Assembly: GCA_038206765.1 (NCBI GenBank) | Contig: JBBRAM010000010.1 | Span: 62,001-126,000, forward strand | Length of the DNA: 64,000 bases | Source of the DNA: UKL13-2 sp038206765 | GTDB taxonomy: Bacteria > Pseudomonadota > Gammaproteobacteria > Burkholderiales > Usitatibacteraceae | Direction: 5' to 3' | In this document: positions 9,801-17,343 of the stretch, one piece after another | Layout of the letters: the number at the start of each line of letters is the position of its first letter | Numbering within the stretch: position 1 is the first letter of the stretch | Made by a program: the position numbers and the translations under genes | Notes under the pieces: generated by a model | Seen by the model: the letters and a program-made list of their open reading frames with translations, nothing else | Database searches by the model: none | Told to the model about the DNA's origin: nothing

Positions 9801-10124
9801 CTCATCAAATACCGGGCGGTATAAGGTTCCACTGTCCTCGGTTTTCCAAACGCCACCGCTGGCAGCAGCGACGTAAAGCGTGGACTTGCCGGATGCGGTG
9901 CGCATACCCGCAATCGCTGAAACGCGGCCACTCATCGCCGCCGAACCAATATTGCGAGCACCCAACCCGGAGATGGTGCCAGAATCAAATTTTGGCGGCT
10001 CGGGGGCGGCACCAGCAGCGGTCGCAGTGCCGCCAAAGGGCCCGGCAGCTAAGCAAAACACGGTGACCAAAAATGACAACAATCCGTCGGCAAAACGTCG
10101 ATTTTTTTTAAATTGGGTATGCAT
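6801..10124 (-). CDS. Secreted Asp-box (BNR/VPS10-like) beta-propeller protein
   Basis: A 1107-residue protein. The start at 10124 is preferred because GGAAGG lies six bases upstream and a Sec signal peptide (ending around GGTATAA, residue about 35) follows directly. About ten Asp-box motifs of the type SxDGGxTW can be counted (for example SSDGGDTW, TSDGGKSW, SADGGQTW, TRDHGQSW, TRDFGKTW), spread over the first roughly 750 residues. This is the VPS10/sortilin and GH74 type of propeller, perhaps two propellers. The C-terminal 300 residues hold a beta domain (LPGIYRVRITKNGQTI) and a helical region. Sialidase-type catalytic residues were not identified, so binding or processing of extracellular protein or glycan is equally possible. 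It lies 10 bases behind a LolA-like gene and is clearly in one operon with it. Confidence 0.82.
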   Translation of the reverse strand: MHTQFKKNRRFADGLLSFLVTVFCLAAGPFGGTATAAGAAPEPPKFDSGTISGLGARNIGSAAMSGRVSAIAGMRTASGKSTLYVAAASGGVWKTEDSGTLYRPVFDEQAVQSIGAVAVDPKNSNTVWVGTGEAWTRNSVSIGDGVYKSSDGGDTWANVGLPNSERIAKILVSPKNGNTVYACVAGKLWSDSADRGLYKTSDGGKSWNLVLKGGNLSTGCSMISLDPTNPDIIFAGLWDFRRQGWTFRSGGESPSTASGSGLFRSADGGQTWAEITESTNKGFPKKPFGRIAVTVAPSDAKRVYAFVESSDSALYVSDDGGQTWQARDKSQGMVWRPFYFANLIVDPLNADRVYKTGGALIVSADAGKSFSAIGGFVGMHGDVHDVWIDPTPASQGQTLFAGDDGGMWTSHNGGSKWWKSNNLPVSQFYHVSVDAKDPYQVYGGLQDNSSWVGQSQYPGGITNGQWENIFGGDGFWTFTDPTDPNYLYAEAQGGAIGRVNRLTHETRDIQPRLNSADLKAFKKLRFNWNAPIALSPNDKNTLYIGSQFLYRTRDHGQSWVRISPDLTTNDPAKQQQEKSGGVTVDNSAAEMHETIYSISESPKNANIIWAGTDDGNLQITRDGGKSWLNVVGNITGLPKHAWVSWIEASRFDAGTAYAAFDRHTFGDMSAYVYRTRDFGKTWTPLLSPENLKNVLGYAHVIKEDLLKSDLLFLGTELGLYISADGGVRWARFKGGNLPAVAVRDIAIHPRENDLIIGTHGRGIWIVDDITPLRALSEKLLNAEISFVPSRPTQQRLQANGGWPGGDAVFVGGNPSSGAVISYYQRSRHLFGKLKIEILDAKGQVIDELPASKRPGLNRVVWSMREKPPRVPPAAQLAEAGTQGPRVLPGIYRVRITKNGQTIEAPITVSLDSRAVFKLVDRQAQYTAASRVKALFAAESQLMDRINFLRNELAEANEALPAEHTAKKPIAALDEKVDSVRKLIVATTEGGAITGEERLREHTDQLYGAIMGYEGEPAVYQIENIVALESELGEVTKQFVELIDNDLKTLNKVLAGNGKKLVPTPPQVMAFSDDGTSAGGTNGQATGAVDRDSASAKVKLLVDFRLLR

Positions 10125-10134
10125 GATTGCCTTC

Positions 10135-10896
10135 CTATTTGTTGGTCTTTGCGATGGGAAAAGCAAACACAGCGCTATCGACCGCGGGATTCACTTCTGC
10201 TTTTTCGATTACGATCTTTTGCTTGTCAGTTGAGCCCTTGTTGCCCGTCGCCATCGCAAAAGGAAGCATCACGCCACTTACTTTTTCATAATCACCCAAA
10301 TCGGTTTCGATGGCGAGTTGTACACCGTTTTCTATACGCTGACTCAACACCCGAATTTCTAAGTAATGATCGGGGTCGAGAAAGACATATTCAGTATCGC
10401 CATTGGTGCGAACCAACTTGATTTTATGCGCAAGCGTACCATCGACATCCTCGGTACCAAGGTAGGTAACTGTCGCCCCTTTGGCTTTCCAATCAACCAG
10501 TGCCCCATCAAACTCAATTGCTGATTCGACAAGGCCTTTGCTGTCGTCCGCCGACAAACGTTCGGGGTCGCGGCGCCCGCCGAATGGATTGATTTGCCAC
10601 CCGCTCTTGCCGTCATAGGCCTGAATTTGTGTCATGCCCTGAAGCGTCGCCTCCATACGCACCTGCATGGGGCGCTTAAATATTTGTGTCATCGCCATTT
10701 TCATCTGCCCCTGATTGAAGAGCAACTGACCGGTCAATTTGAGCGACTGCATCGATCGAATAGCAGCCATCCCGCCGTGAGCTTCAATATTTTTATCGAC
10801 AAGCTCGTTGATCGTCCAGGTTTTTCCCGCTTGGGCACTGCCAGATGCAGCCAATATTGCGACGCTACAGATGGTGCTGATGAGGCGTGGGCGCAT
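10135..10896 (-). CDS. LolA-like periplasmic protein (outer-membrane lipoprotein-sorting fold)
   Basis: A 253-residue protein with a Sec signal peptide (cleavage after SAQA, about residue 23). The body shows the LolA/LppX half-barrel pattern: an N-terminal helix ending in AHGGMAAIRSMQSLKLTG, then alternating strands (YDGKSGWQINPF, VTYLGTEDVDG, YVFLDPDHYLEIR). Such proteins bind lipids or lipoproteins in the periplasm. GGAGAA precedes the ATG at a good distance. First gene of a two-gene operon with the Asp-box propeller, which suggests a joint role, perhaps delivery or sensing of a hydrophobic ligand. That link is inference. Confidence 0.72.
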   Translation of the reverse strand: MRPRLISTICSVAILAASGSAQAGKTWTINELVDKNIEAHGGMAAIRSMQSLKLTGQLLFNQGQMKMAMTQIFKRPMQVRMEATLQGMTQIQAYDGKSGWQINPFGGRRDPERLSADDSKGLVESAIEFDGALVDWKAKGATVTYLGTEDVDGTLAHKIKLVRTNGDTEYVFLDPDHYLEIRVLSQRIENGVQLAIETDLGDYEKVSGVMLPFAMATGNKGSTDKQKIVIEKAEVNPAVDSAVFAFPIAKTNK

Positions 10897-11142
10897 AAGT
10901 TCTCCGTTTTTTCGTTAATTTCTGACAATTGTTTTTGAATGGTCGCAAGGAAGGTGAAAATGCCACAAATCGGCTGCACATTAACGATAATTTGCCGGAA
11001 GAGTATACCCTTTACACGCGCCCGATTTTCTTAAATTTTAGTGGGCTACGAGCGTTAGATCTCGCCATCTAATCCCCCCGCGAGTAGCTTTATTCGTTAC
11101 CGACGACTTCCATCGTTTTCAAATAGATACCGCCCCGCACAA

Positions 11143-14100
11143 CTACGCCATATCCAACACGCTCGCCAACGCCCCCCGAGCCCGCCGGCTCGAAAAATAG
11201 GTATCGATATTCACCAACGATGCCTTAGAAAGCGCATTCCAAAGCACCTCATCTGCATGCCCGCGAATTACCGCATCGGCGAACGCTTCCGGCGTGTCGG
11301 CGACCAGCGCCTCAATACCATCCCGCAAAAACATACCCTCAACCGAAACTGTGGTGGCCACTACTGGCACACCATATTGCATCGAAATATTAATCTTGCC
11401 TTTCACACCCGCGCCGTAGCGCAGCGGCGAAATCGAGAGCCGCGCGGATTGATAATACGGCGCAACATCCTGCACAAAACCGGCGATGACAAAATCAGGC
11501 GCGGCGAATTTTTGTAGCGATGGCGGTGCGTTGCTACCGATCAGTGTGGTGACCAAACCCGGCGCTTTTTGCCGGATGATGGGCAGCACGTTTTCGCAAT
11601 ACCACGTCACCGCATCAAGATTCGGCGGGTGACGGAACCCGCCGATAAACAAGATGCCGTCGCGTTCGGCAAATGTTTTGGGTCCCGGCGTGGTGTCGTG
11701 AATGGTGGCAACAATATTGACGCGCACTTGCGGCGCCAACGTATCGAGTAAGGCTTGTTCAACCGGGCTCACTACTAATGTAATGTCTGACTTCGCCATG
11801 ATATCCAACTCTTGTTTTTTCATGGCTTCCGCTGCGGCAATGAGGCCCGGCCGTGGATCTAATTCGGCTAAGCGTTGCTGACGCAAGAAATGCAGGTCGA
11901 CGGTATCAAATACCAGCTTTGCACGCGGCGCAACCCGTTTGACAAGATCGACATATTTCACCGCGACGGTCGCACGGGACAACATGATCACGTCGTATTG
12001 CGCTGCGGTGCGCTCTAGGATTGCGGTGATGGACGAATAAAACGGATGCCACAACACCTCAACACCGAGCGCTTGAATATCCTGTGTATAAGGCAATCGA
12101 TATTCCAAATTGTCCGCAACAAACGTGACCTTGCAACCCAAGTTCGCCATGATTTTCAGCATCGCAAACATACGTAGCGAGCCGGCATCTTGGTCGGGTG
12201 TGAGCATGCAGGCATCTAGCACCAGCACGCGCCGCTTGCTGTAGCGATCCCGCTCCAGCTGGGGCGATAAGCCATTGATGCGGTGCTTCGCAAGAACGGT
12301 ACGCCAGCGATTCACAAAGGTCTCTTGGTTGATGACTTGATGCTTTTTAACGCCTTGCGTGAGATCAGTACCGGAACTCTTGCCTTCAAAATGCACCACC
12401 ACCGCTCGCGGCTGGTAGAAAACCCTTTTGCCAGCTGCTCGAACGCGGAAGGCCAAATCAGCATCCTCGTAATAGGCTGGCGCATAAGTCTCATCAAAGC
12501 CGCCGAGTTCATGCCAAAAATCACGGCGAATCAGCAAGCACGCGCCGGAACAATAATCAGCTTCCCGCAAATAGTTGTATTCGGGTTTGTCCGCACGATC
12601 ATTGCGCCCATAATTCCAGCCAGAGCCGTCGCGCCAAATAATGCCCCCCGCCTCTTGCAAGCTGCCATCGGGGTAAATCAGTTTGCAACCAACCATGCCG
12701 GTGTTTTCTTTTTCGTCGAACACTCGTGCCATTTCTTGCAACCAGCCACCGGTGACGATGGTGTCGTTATTCAAAATCATCAGATACTCGCCTCGTGCGA
12801 GCTTGGCCGCTTTATTGCAATTACGCAAAAACCCGAGGTTTTTTTCATTGCGAACAATGGTGATCCCGCTAACGACTGCGAACGCCTCCGCCGCAGGCTC
12901 GGGCGAACAATCATCGATCACGATCACCTCAATGTCTAAATCAGCACAGGTAGCGGCAATGCTTTTTAGGCAGGTGAAGGTCAATAAATGCTGCGCATAA
13001 ATCGGAATGATGATCGAAAACTTTGGTTTCAGGTTGGGCAAGACACTCGGCACAACTAATGGCGTAATGGCCGTTTCCAAAGTATAAATTTGCTTTGACG
13101 CCGTCGGCGATTCGGCGCGGCGGGTAAGTTTTTCATGCACGCGCTTGCTCAACGCGACGGCGCCCTCTTCTTTCAAAATTTGGGTCGCTACCGAAATGCG
13201 ATGAGGCAATTGTCGGGTGCTCAGTTGGGTGTCATTTGCGCGGTGTTTAAGCGACTTAATAAAATGCGCAATTGTGCGTAAAGGCGATGTTAAGCGCCAA
13301 AAACGGCTTGCGCTAATTTCGTTAAATGCAGCGCGTGCCTCATCGCGTTCGTGCTCCAACGTAGCACGGGTATCTTTAAGTGCTGTTGCCAATTCTTCCT
13401 GATGACGCTGCAATACGCCGTATTCAGCGTTGAGTTGTTGCAGCGAGAAATTTAAATCATCCACATCCTGATCGCGCTGACCGAGAACGGCGTGCGCCGC
13501 ATCGGCTGACGCTCTGGCGGCGACCAGTTCTAGGTCAGATACATCAATGCGGCGCACCAATTCACGCCTTGCCTCGACCTGCCCGCAAACTACGCCAAGA
13601 CGGTATAAGTCGGCCAACGCGTATTCAGTGGCGGATTGAATTTTCTTGGGCGGATAAAAAAATGCAGCTTTTAGTATCGGGCTCAAAGCGGCTGGCCCCG
13701 CGCTACGAGACATTGATAGATTGGAACAAAATCCAGACAGATAATTAGCCACATATTGCGCGGTAGTTAAATGGTCAGATGGATACGCCGAGCGCAAGGC
13801 GGATTGAACGCTGGCGCCAACACTGGTATTGGTATTTGCTGCGGCCAGTAACGCGTCATTCCAAGCGCTCGCCGCACTATTCCAATCGAGCATCGTTGCC
13901 TGCGGGGCAGCTTCGAGTCGCTCTATAAACGCGCCGAGCCGAGAGGCCACGATGGGCAAGCCTGCATCCAACGCAACGCTCAAGGTGTAGGAAAAACTCT
14001 CTGGAACTTGCGAAGGAAATAAAAAAGCATCTGCACGCTCTAGCGCAACCAATTCGCGCAGATTTTGTTCTTCATAGCTGCCGGTGTTAGTTAGCGGCAC

Positions 14101-14961
14101 ATCTGGAAACACTAGCACTGGCGCGGTGATTGGGCCGATGACGACAAATTTCAGCGGCAGATCTCGTCGCTTTGCATCAAGTGCGCAGGCCTCCACGATG
14201 TGCAGCCCTTTGCTTGGCGTCATGCGCCCCAAAATCAACACCTTTACGGTTTGTGAGGCTGGTGATGTGGCTACGGACGCTGGTGATGCAGAGGTGGTTA
14301 ACGTTGGCGCACCCCGGCTTTCCGGATGCGGCCACGTTAATATTTGAACATCAGGGAAATACTCGGCGATTGATTCTGCAATATAGCGCGATGGGCAAAT
14401 AATGCGCGCGGCTGATCGCAAGAGCTTATGCATTTCAACCCGCCAAGCCTGGTTAGATAGCCCCCAGGCATGCTCAATCTCACGCGTCGGCACCACGCCG
14501 CCGTCATCCAAAAAATATTGCGGCGTGATGGGAAAATGATCGTGCAGCGTAATATCCAACGGCACGTTGAGTGTCGACGGCAAGTTGAGAATGGCTTTGG
14601 GTTGACCATCAACATGGTGCAAATGAATGCGCGACACAGGCAGCGATTTTAAAAAGTCGATGAGCTGCGGATATTCAGCCGCACCCGAAAAGTAGGCTAT
14701 CAACGGCTCACCCAGCTTGGCCCATTTGACCGATAAAACGTCCTCACCAGCGGGCTTCAATATCAGCACCTCAGCCTTGTCGGCCAGCAGTGATGCCAGA
14801 TCCTCAATATGGCGTTCTGTTCCACCGCCCAGCGCATGGGAAACCAAAACAATTTTCGGCAGCGACGATGCCGCCAGCCGCGCCATGGAAGCATGGCGTT
14901 CGATTAAAAATGGATTGGGTTGAGATTCAGATTCGGCAGTCGTTACTGAAGTGGCGGTCAC
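11143..14961 (-). CDS. Three-module glycosyltransferase (GT4-like, GT2, GT4-like)
   Basis: A 1272-residue protein. Module 1 (about 35-410) is a GT-B glycosyltransferase with SHALGGGTERH (41-51) and a donor-site region around PESFSYTLSVALDAG (320-334). Residues about 475-560 form a heptad-rich coiled coil. Module 2 (about 645-880) is a GT-A/GT2 domain with IDDCS (682-686), NND (731-733) as the metal-binding DxD equivalent, and a catalytic YYEDAD near 831. Module 3 (about 908-1272) is another GT1/GT4-type domain with SPLRYGAGVKGKI. Such fusions build repeating O-antigen or rhamnan-type polysaccharides. The frame opens with GTG at 14961; the sequence just before it is CCACCTCCT, the opposite of a Shine-Dalgarno site, so the start is uncertain. 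MARLAASSLPK at residue 26 is the main alternative. It stands alone between intergenic gaps of more than 200 bases. Confidence 0.85.
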   Translation of the reverse strand: MTATSVTTAESESQPNPFLIERHASMARLAASSLPKIVLVSHALGGGTERHIEDLASLLADKAEVLILKPAGEDVLSVKWAKLGEPLIAYFSGAAEYPQLIDFLKSLPVSRIHLHHVDGQPKAILNLPSTLNVPLDITLHDHFPITPQYFLDDGGVVPTREIEHAWGLSNQAWRVEMHKLLRSAARIICPSRYIAESIAEYFPDVQILTWPHPESRGAPTLTTSASPASVATSPASQTVKVLILGRMTPSKGLHIVEACALDAKRRDLPLKFVVIGPITAPVLVFPDVPLTNTGSYEEQNLRELVALERADAFLFPSQVPESFSYTLSVALDAGLPIVASRLGAFIERLEAAPQATMLDWNSAASAWNDALLAAANTNTSVGASVQSALRSAYPSDHLTTAQYVANYLSGFCSNLSMSRSAGPAALSPILKAAFFYPPKKIQSATEYALADLYRLGVVCGQVEARRELVRRIDVSDLELVAARASADAAHAVLGQRDQDVDDLNFSLQQLNAEYGVLQRHQEELATALKDTRATLEHERDEARAAFNEISASRFWRLTSPLRTIAHFIKSLKHRANDTQLSTRQLPHRISVATQILKEEGAVALSKRVHEKLTRRAESPTASKQIYTLETAITPLVVPSVLPNLKPKFSIIIPIYAQHLLTFTCLKSIAATCADLDIEVIVIDDCSPEPAAEAFAVVSGITIVRNEKNLGFLRNCNKAAKLARGEYLMILNNDTIVTGGWLQEMARVFDEKENTGMVGCKLIYPDGSLQEAGGIIWRDGSGWNYGRNDRADKPEYNYLREADYCSGACLLIRRDFWHELGGFDETYAPAYYEDADLAFRVRAAGKRVFYQPRAVVVHFEGKSSGTDLTQGVKKHQVINQETFVNRWRTVLAKHRINGLSPQLERDRYSKRRVLVLDACMLTPDQDAGSLRMFAMLKIMANLGCKVTFVADNLEYRLPYTQDIQALGVEVLWHPFYSSITAILERTAAQYDVIMLSRATVAVKYVDLVKRVAPRAKLVFDTVDLHFLRQQRLAELDPRPGLIAAAEAMKKQELDIMAKSDITLVVSPVEQALLDTLAPQVRVNIVATIHDTTPGPKTFAERDGILFIGGFRHPPNLDAVTWYCENVLPIIRQKAPGLVTTLIGSNAPPSLQKFAAPDFVIAGFVQDVAPYYQSARLSISPLRYGAGVKGKINISMQYGVPVVATTVSVEGMFLRDGIEALVADTPEAFADAVIRGHADEVLWNALSKASLVNIDTYFSSRRARGALASVLDMA

Positions 14962-15174
14962 AGGAGGTGGACAATCAAAAATGAGGCGTTGTGGAAATTA
15001 AAATCGATTTGCGATTATAAGCGAGACGGCGCACTTTCCAGCCGCGCTGATGTTGGGTTCAGGCTGCGCTCAGGCCGAGTTGAGGTCGCGCTGCGGCGGT
15101 ACTGAAGCATCAATTTAGCGTATGCAATCCCAGAATCTTTCCTGCTAAATTTTGACCAACCTCAATCTCATGCG

Positions 15175-16887
15175 CTATTTGTTGATTTTCCGTTTAGGTC
15201 GCAGTGCGTGGTGCGTATCGGTACGCGCGAGCCAATCGATCAACGCGTCAAGCACCGGTAGACTCAAGGCTTCGTCCGCGCGCGGGTCGTTGATTATCGC
15301 AACCACTACGCACATTTGCCCTGTTGCATCGGGTACGTAACCCGCTAACGCAGAAACATCGCGCAACGTCCCCGTTTTGAGCCTTGCTCGTCCGGCAGAG
15401 GGGCTGTCTTTGAGTCGGTTGCGCATCGTTCCATCTAGGCCGGCTATCGGCAAGCTAGCCATAAATTCTGGTGCCCACTGGCTGCGATTTGCGGCGGTTA
15501 ACAATTCGGCCAACTGTAAAGGACGAATGCGCTCCAATCTGGATAGGCCGGAGCCATTTTCGAGCACTAAGCCGGTGGTATCGATGCCTTGCCGCTTAAA
15601 CCAATCACGCACCTCTTGTTCGGCAAACGCGAGTGTTGGCGCGGCAATACGCCGGAGACCACTTTCCGATGGTGGCGGGATTTCTGCCGTTGATGGTGGT
15701 GGCTCGTTTGGATTTAAATTAGTCGCACCAAGCGCGGCGGCATTCGCCCCTAGATTCAAATACAACATGCGTGCAAAGGTGTTGTCTGACTGCTTGTTAA
15801 TATCGCGCACCAGCTCCCCCAGCGGCCTTGACCGATGCTGCGCTAACAGCAGGCCGGTTGCAATCGGGGCATTGCTTTCGATTACCGTGCCGTTAAACGA
15901 GCCGCCCAGCTTTGCCCACAATGCTTTGAATAATCGTGTAGCGTATTGCGCACGGTCAATCACGTTAATGCTGGTTTTTGCCGCACAGTTTTTCGGGAAT
16001 GTTCCTTGCAACTGAACCTCCGTGCCGCCGAGATTAGATTGTGTTTGCGTGGGGATCAACCAGCCGCTGTCCCAGTCTTTGCAGGCGGTTTCGACAATGG
16101 TCATGTTCGAGACTACTGTCACGCGATCCAGCTCAGGCGTGACGCGAATACGCATGCCAGATGCATCGGACTCCATTTCCAGTTGCAACAAATTGAGATT
16201 GAGGTTCAGCGCATCCGGAATCACGTTATAACGGAATTCAGGCGATTCATCAAATGGCGGCGCCCCGATGTCAAGGCGCGATGGCTGGTAATACTGGCGA
16301 TCCACGATCAAATTGCCGGCAATGGTGCGGATGCCCTGATTGCGCAGCGTTTCGAGCATGCGCTGGAACGCTTCCCAATCAAAATCCATATCCGCCAGAC
16401 CTCGCAGCACCAGATCTCCTTTAAGTACATCGCCCACCTGCTGCGCGGCTGTGTGTAGTTCAACACTCCCGCGGTGAATTGGCCCCAACCGATCCAAGCC
16501 AATAAAAGTCGGCACCAACTTCATGGTGGAGGCGGGCGCAAAACTGGTCTTGGCGTTATGCGACACGATCACCGCGTTATCTGAAAGTCGCATCACCACC
16601 ACGCCGAGAGCAGCGTCAGGGAAATTGGCCTTACGCATAGCACCAACGACTACGGACGGCAGCGCAAAGCGTTTCGCGCTGGGATTTACGTTTGCATTTG
16701 TGATCGCAGTTGTCTTGGCCTGCGCCTGCCCGCCCGCCTTCGGCTTTGTCTTTACATGTCCAGCGGTTTCTTGCGCGGCAGTCGCAGCAGAAAATGACAG
16801 CGCACTACTCAACATCACCAACACCATCGTTGCTAAAAAACAGCGATGGCGGTTGGCAGGGGCGAACACCTGATCAGGTTGGTTCAT
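15175..16887 (-). CDS. dacB: D-alanyl-D-alanine carboxypeptidase/endopeptidase (PBP4, class C)
   Basis: A 570-residue periplasmic enzyme that trims D-Ala from peptidoglycan stem peptides and cleaves D-Ala-mDAP cross-links. The start at 16887 is preferred because GAGGAA lies six bases upstream. A signal peptide (hydrophobic stretch to about residue 38) is followed by an Ala/Lys/Gln-rich linker. All three penicillin-binding motifs are present: STMK (120-123) with the nucleophilic Ser, SDN (367-369) and KTG (504-506). The large PBP4 insertion between the first two motifs is also there. The protein is longer than E. coli DacB (477 residues), mostly from the linker and a Pro-rich loop near 395-410. 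It is divergent from the TonB receptor gene. Confidence 0.92.
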   Translation of the reverse strand: MNQPDQVFAPANRHRCFLATMVLVMLSSALSFSAATAAQETAGHVKTKPKAGGQAQAKTTAITNANVNPSAKRFALPSVVVGAMRKANFPDAALGVVVMRLSDNAVIVSHNAKTSFAPASTMKLVPTFIGLDRLGPIHRGSVELHTAAQQVGDVLKGDLVLRGLADMDFDWEAFQRMLETLRNQGIRTIAGNLIVDRQYYQPSRLDIGAPPFDESPEFRYNVIPDALNLNLNLLQLEMESDASGMRIRVTPELDRVTVVSNMTIVETACKDWDSGWLIPTQTQSNLGGTEVQLQGTFPKNCAAKTSINVIDRAQYATRLFKALWAKLGGSFNGTVIESNAPIATGLLLAQHRSRPLGELVRDINKQSDNTFARMLYLNLGANAAALGATNLNPNEPPPSTAEIPPPSESGLRRIAAPTLAFAEQEVRDWFKRQGIDTTGLVLENGSGLSRLERIRPLQLAELLTAANRSQWAPEFMASLPIAGLDGTMRNRLKDSPSAGRARLKTGTLRDVSALAGYVPDATGQMCVVVAIINDPRADEALSLPVLDALIDWLARTDTHHALRPKRKINK

Positions 16888-17343
16888 AAAAATTCCTCGA
16901 AGTGGTATGTGTCGGGGCAATCGTTAAAAAATGAAACTACAGGGAAACGCCATCGTCGCCTTTATCGCCACACCCCGCAAAAATTTTGCTCGAATTTCGG
17001 TCGAAATTCACTGCGATTTTTTGCTCGTTAAAACTGGCTGTTGTAAAAACGCAACATCACAGGATTGCGCGTACAGAGTGGTGGCGCGCTTTTCATTGTT
17101 AACACAGCAGACTTTAGTGACAATACCATTGCAATTCGTTCTAAGTGGTAGCAAAGTTATCGGTATTGGTAGTTTATTGGTATTGTGCGCAAAGATTAAA
17201 AAAATTTGGTGAGTTGCAACGTTGCCCCACTCCACGTTCGCGCAGCACGTTTTCCATAGGATGCCATCCTCCTGTGGGCAAAAGATTTATGTTCGGATTT
17301 TTGCACGGAATTTTGTCAGCATTACTAAAAAGGAGAACGCACT
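16888..17343. other. Divergent regulatory region between dacB and the TonB receptor
   Basis: About 455 bases without a convincing gene. It contains a perfect palindrome at 16992-17009 and three copies of a CAATACC/GGTATTG heptamer (17121-17127 inverted, 17162-17168 and 17179-17185 direct). AAGGAG precedes the receptor GTG. The short ORFs in this region lack ribosome sites and recognisable sequence. Confidence 0.6.
16992..17009. promoter_or_regulatory. Perfect 8+8 palindrome, candidate operator
   Basis: GAATTTCG-GT-CGAAATTC is a perfect inverted repeat with a two-base centre. It lies 105 bases upstream of the dacB start and 335 upstream of the TonB-receptor start. The short spacer fits a dimeric regulator site better than an RNA hairpin. 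The regulator is unknown. Confidence 0.4.

Noticed and set aside
12283..12939. 218-codon + strand open frame
   Set aside because: It lies wholly antisense to the GT2 module of the large glycosyltransferase, has no ribosome site and no recognisable sequence; it is a shadow frame.
15377..16015. 212-codon + strand open frame
   Set aside because: Antisense to dacB, whose three catalytic motifs are intact in the other frame.
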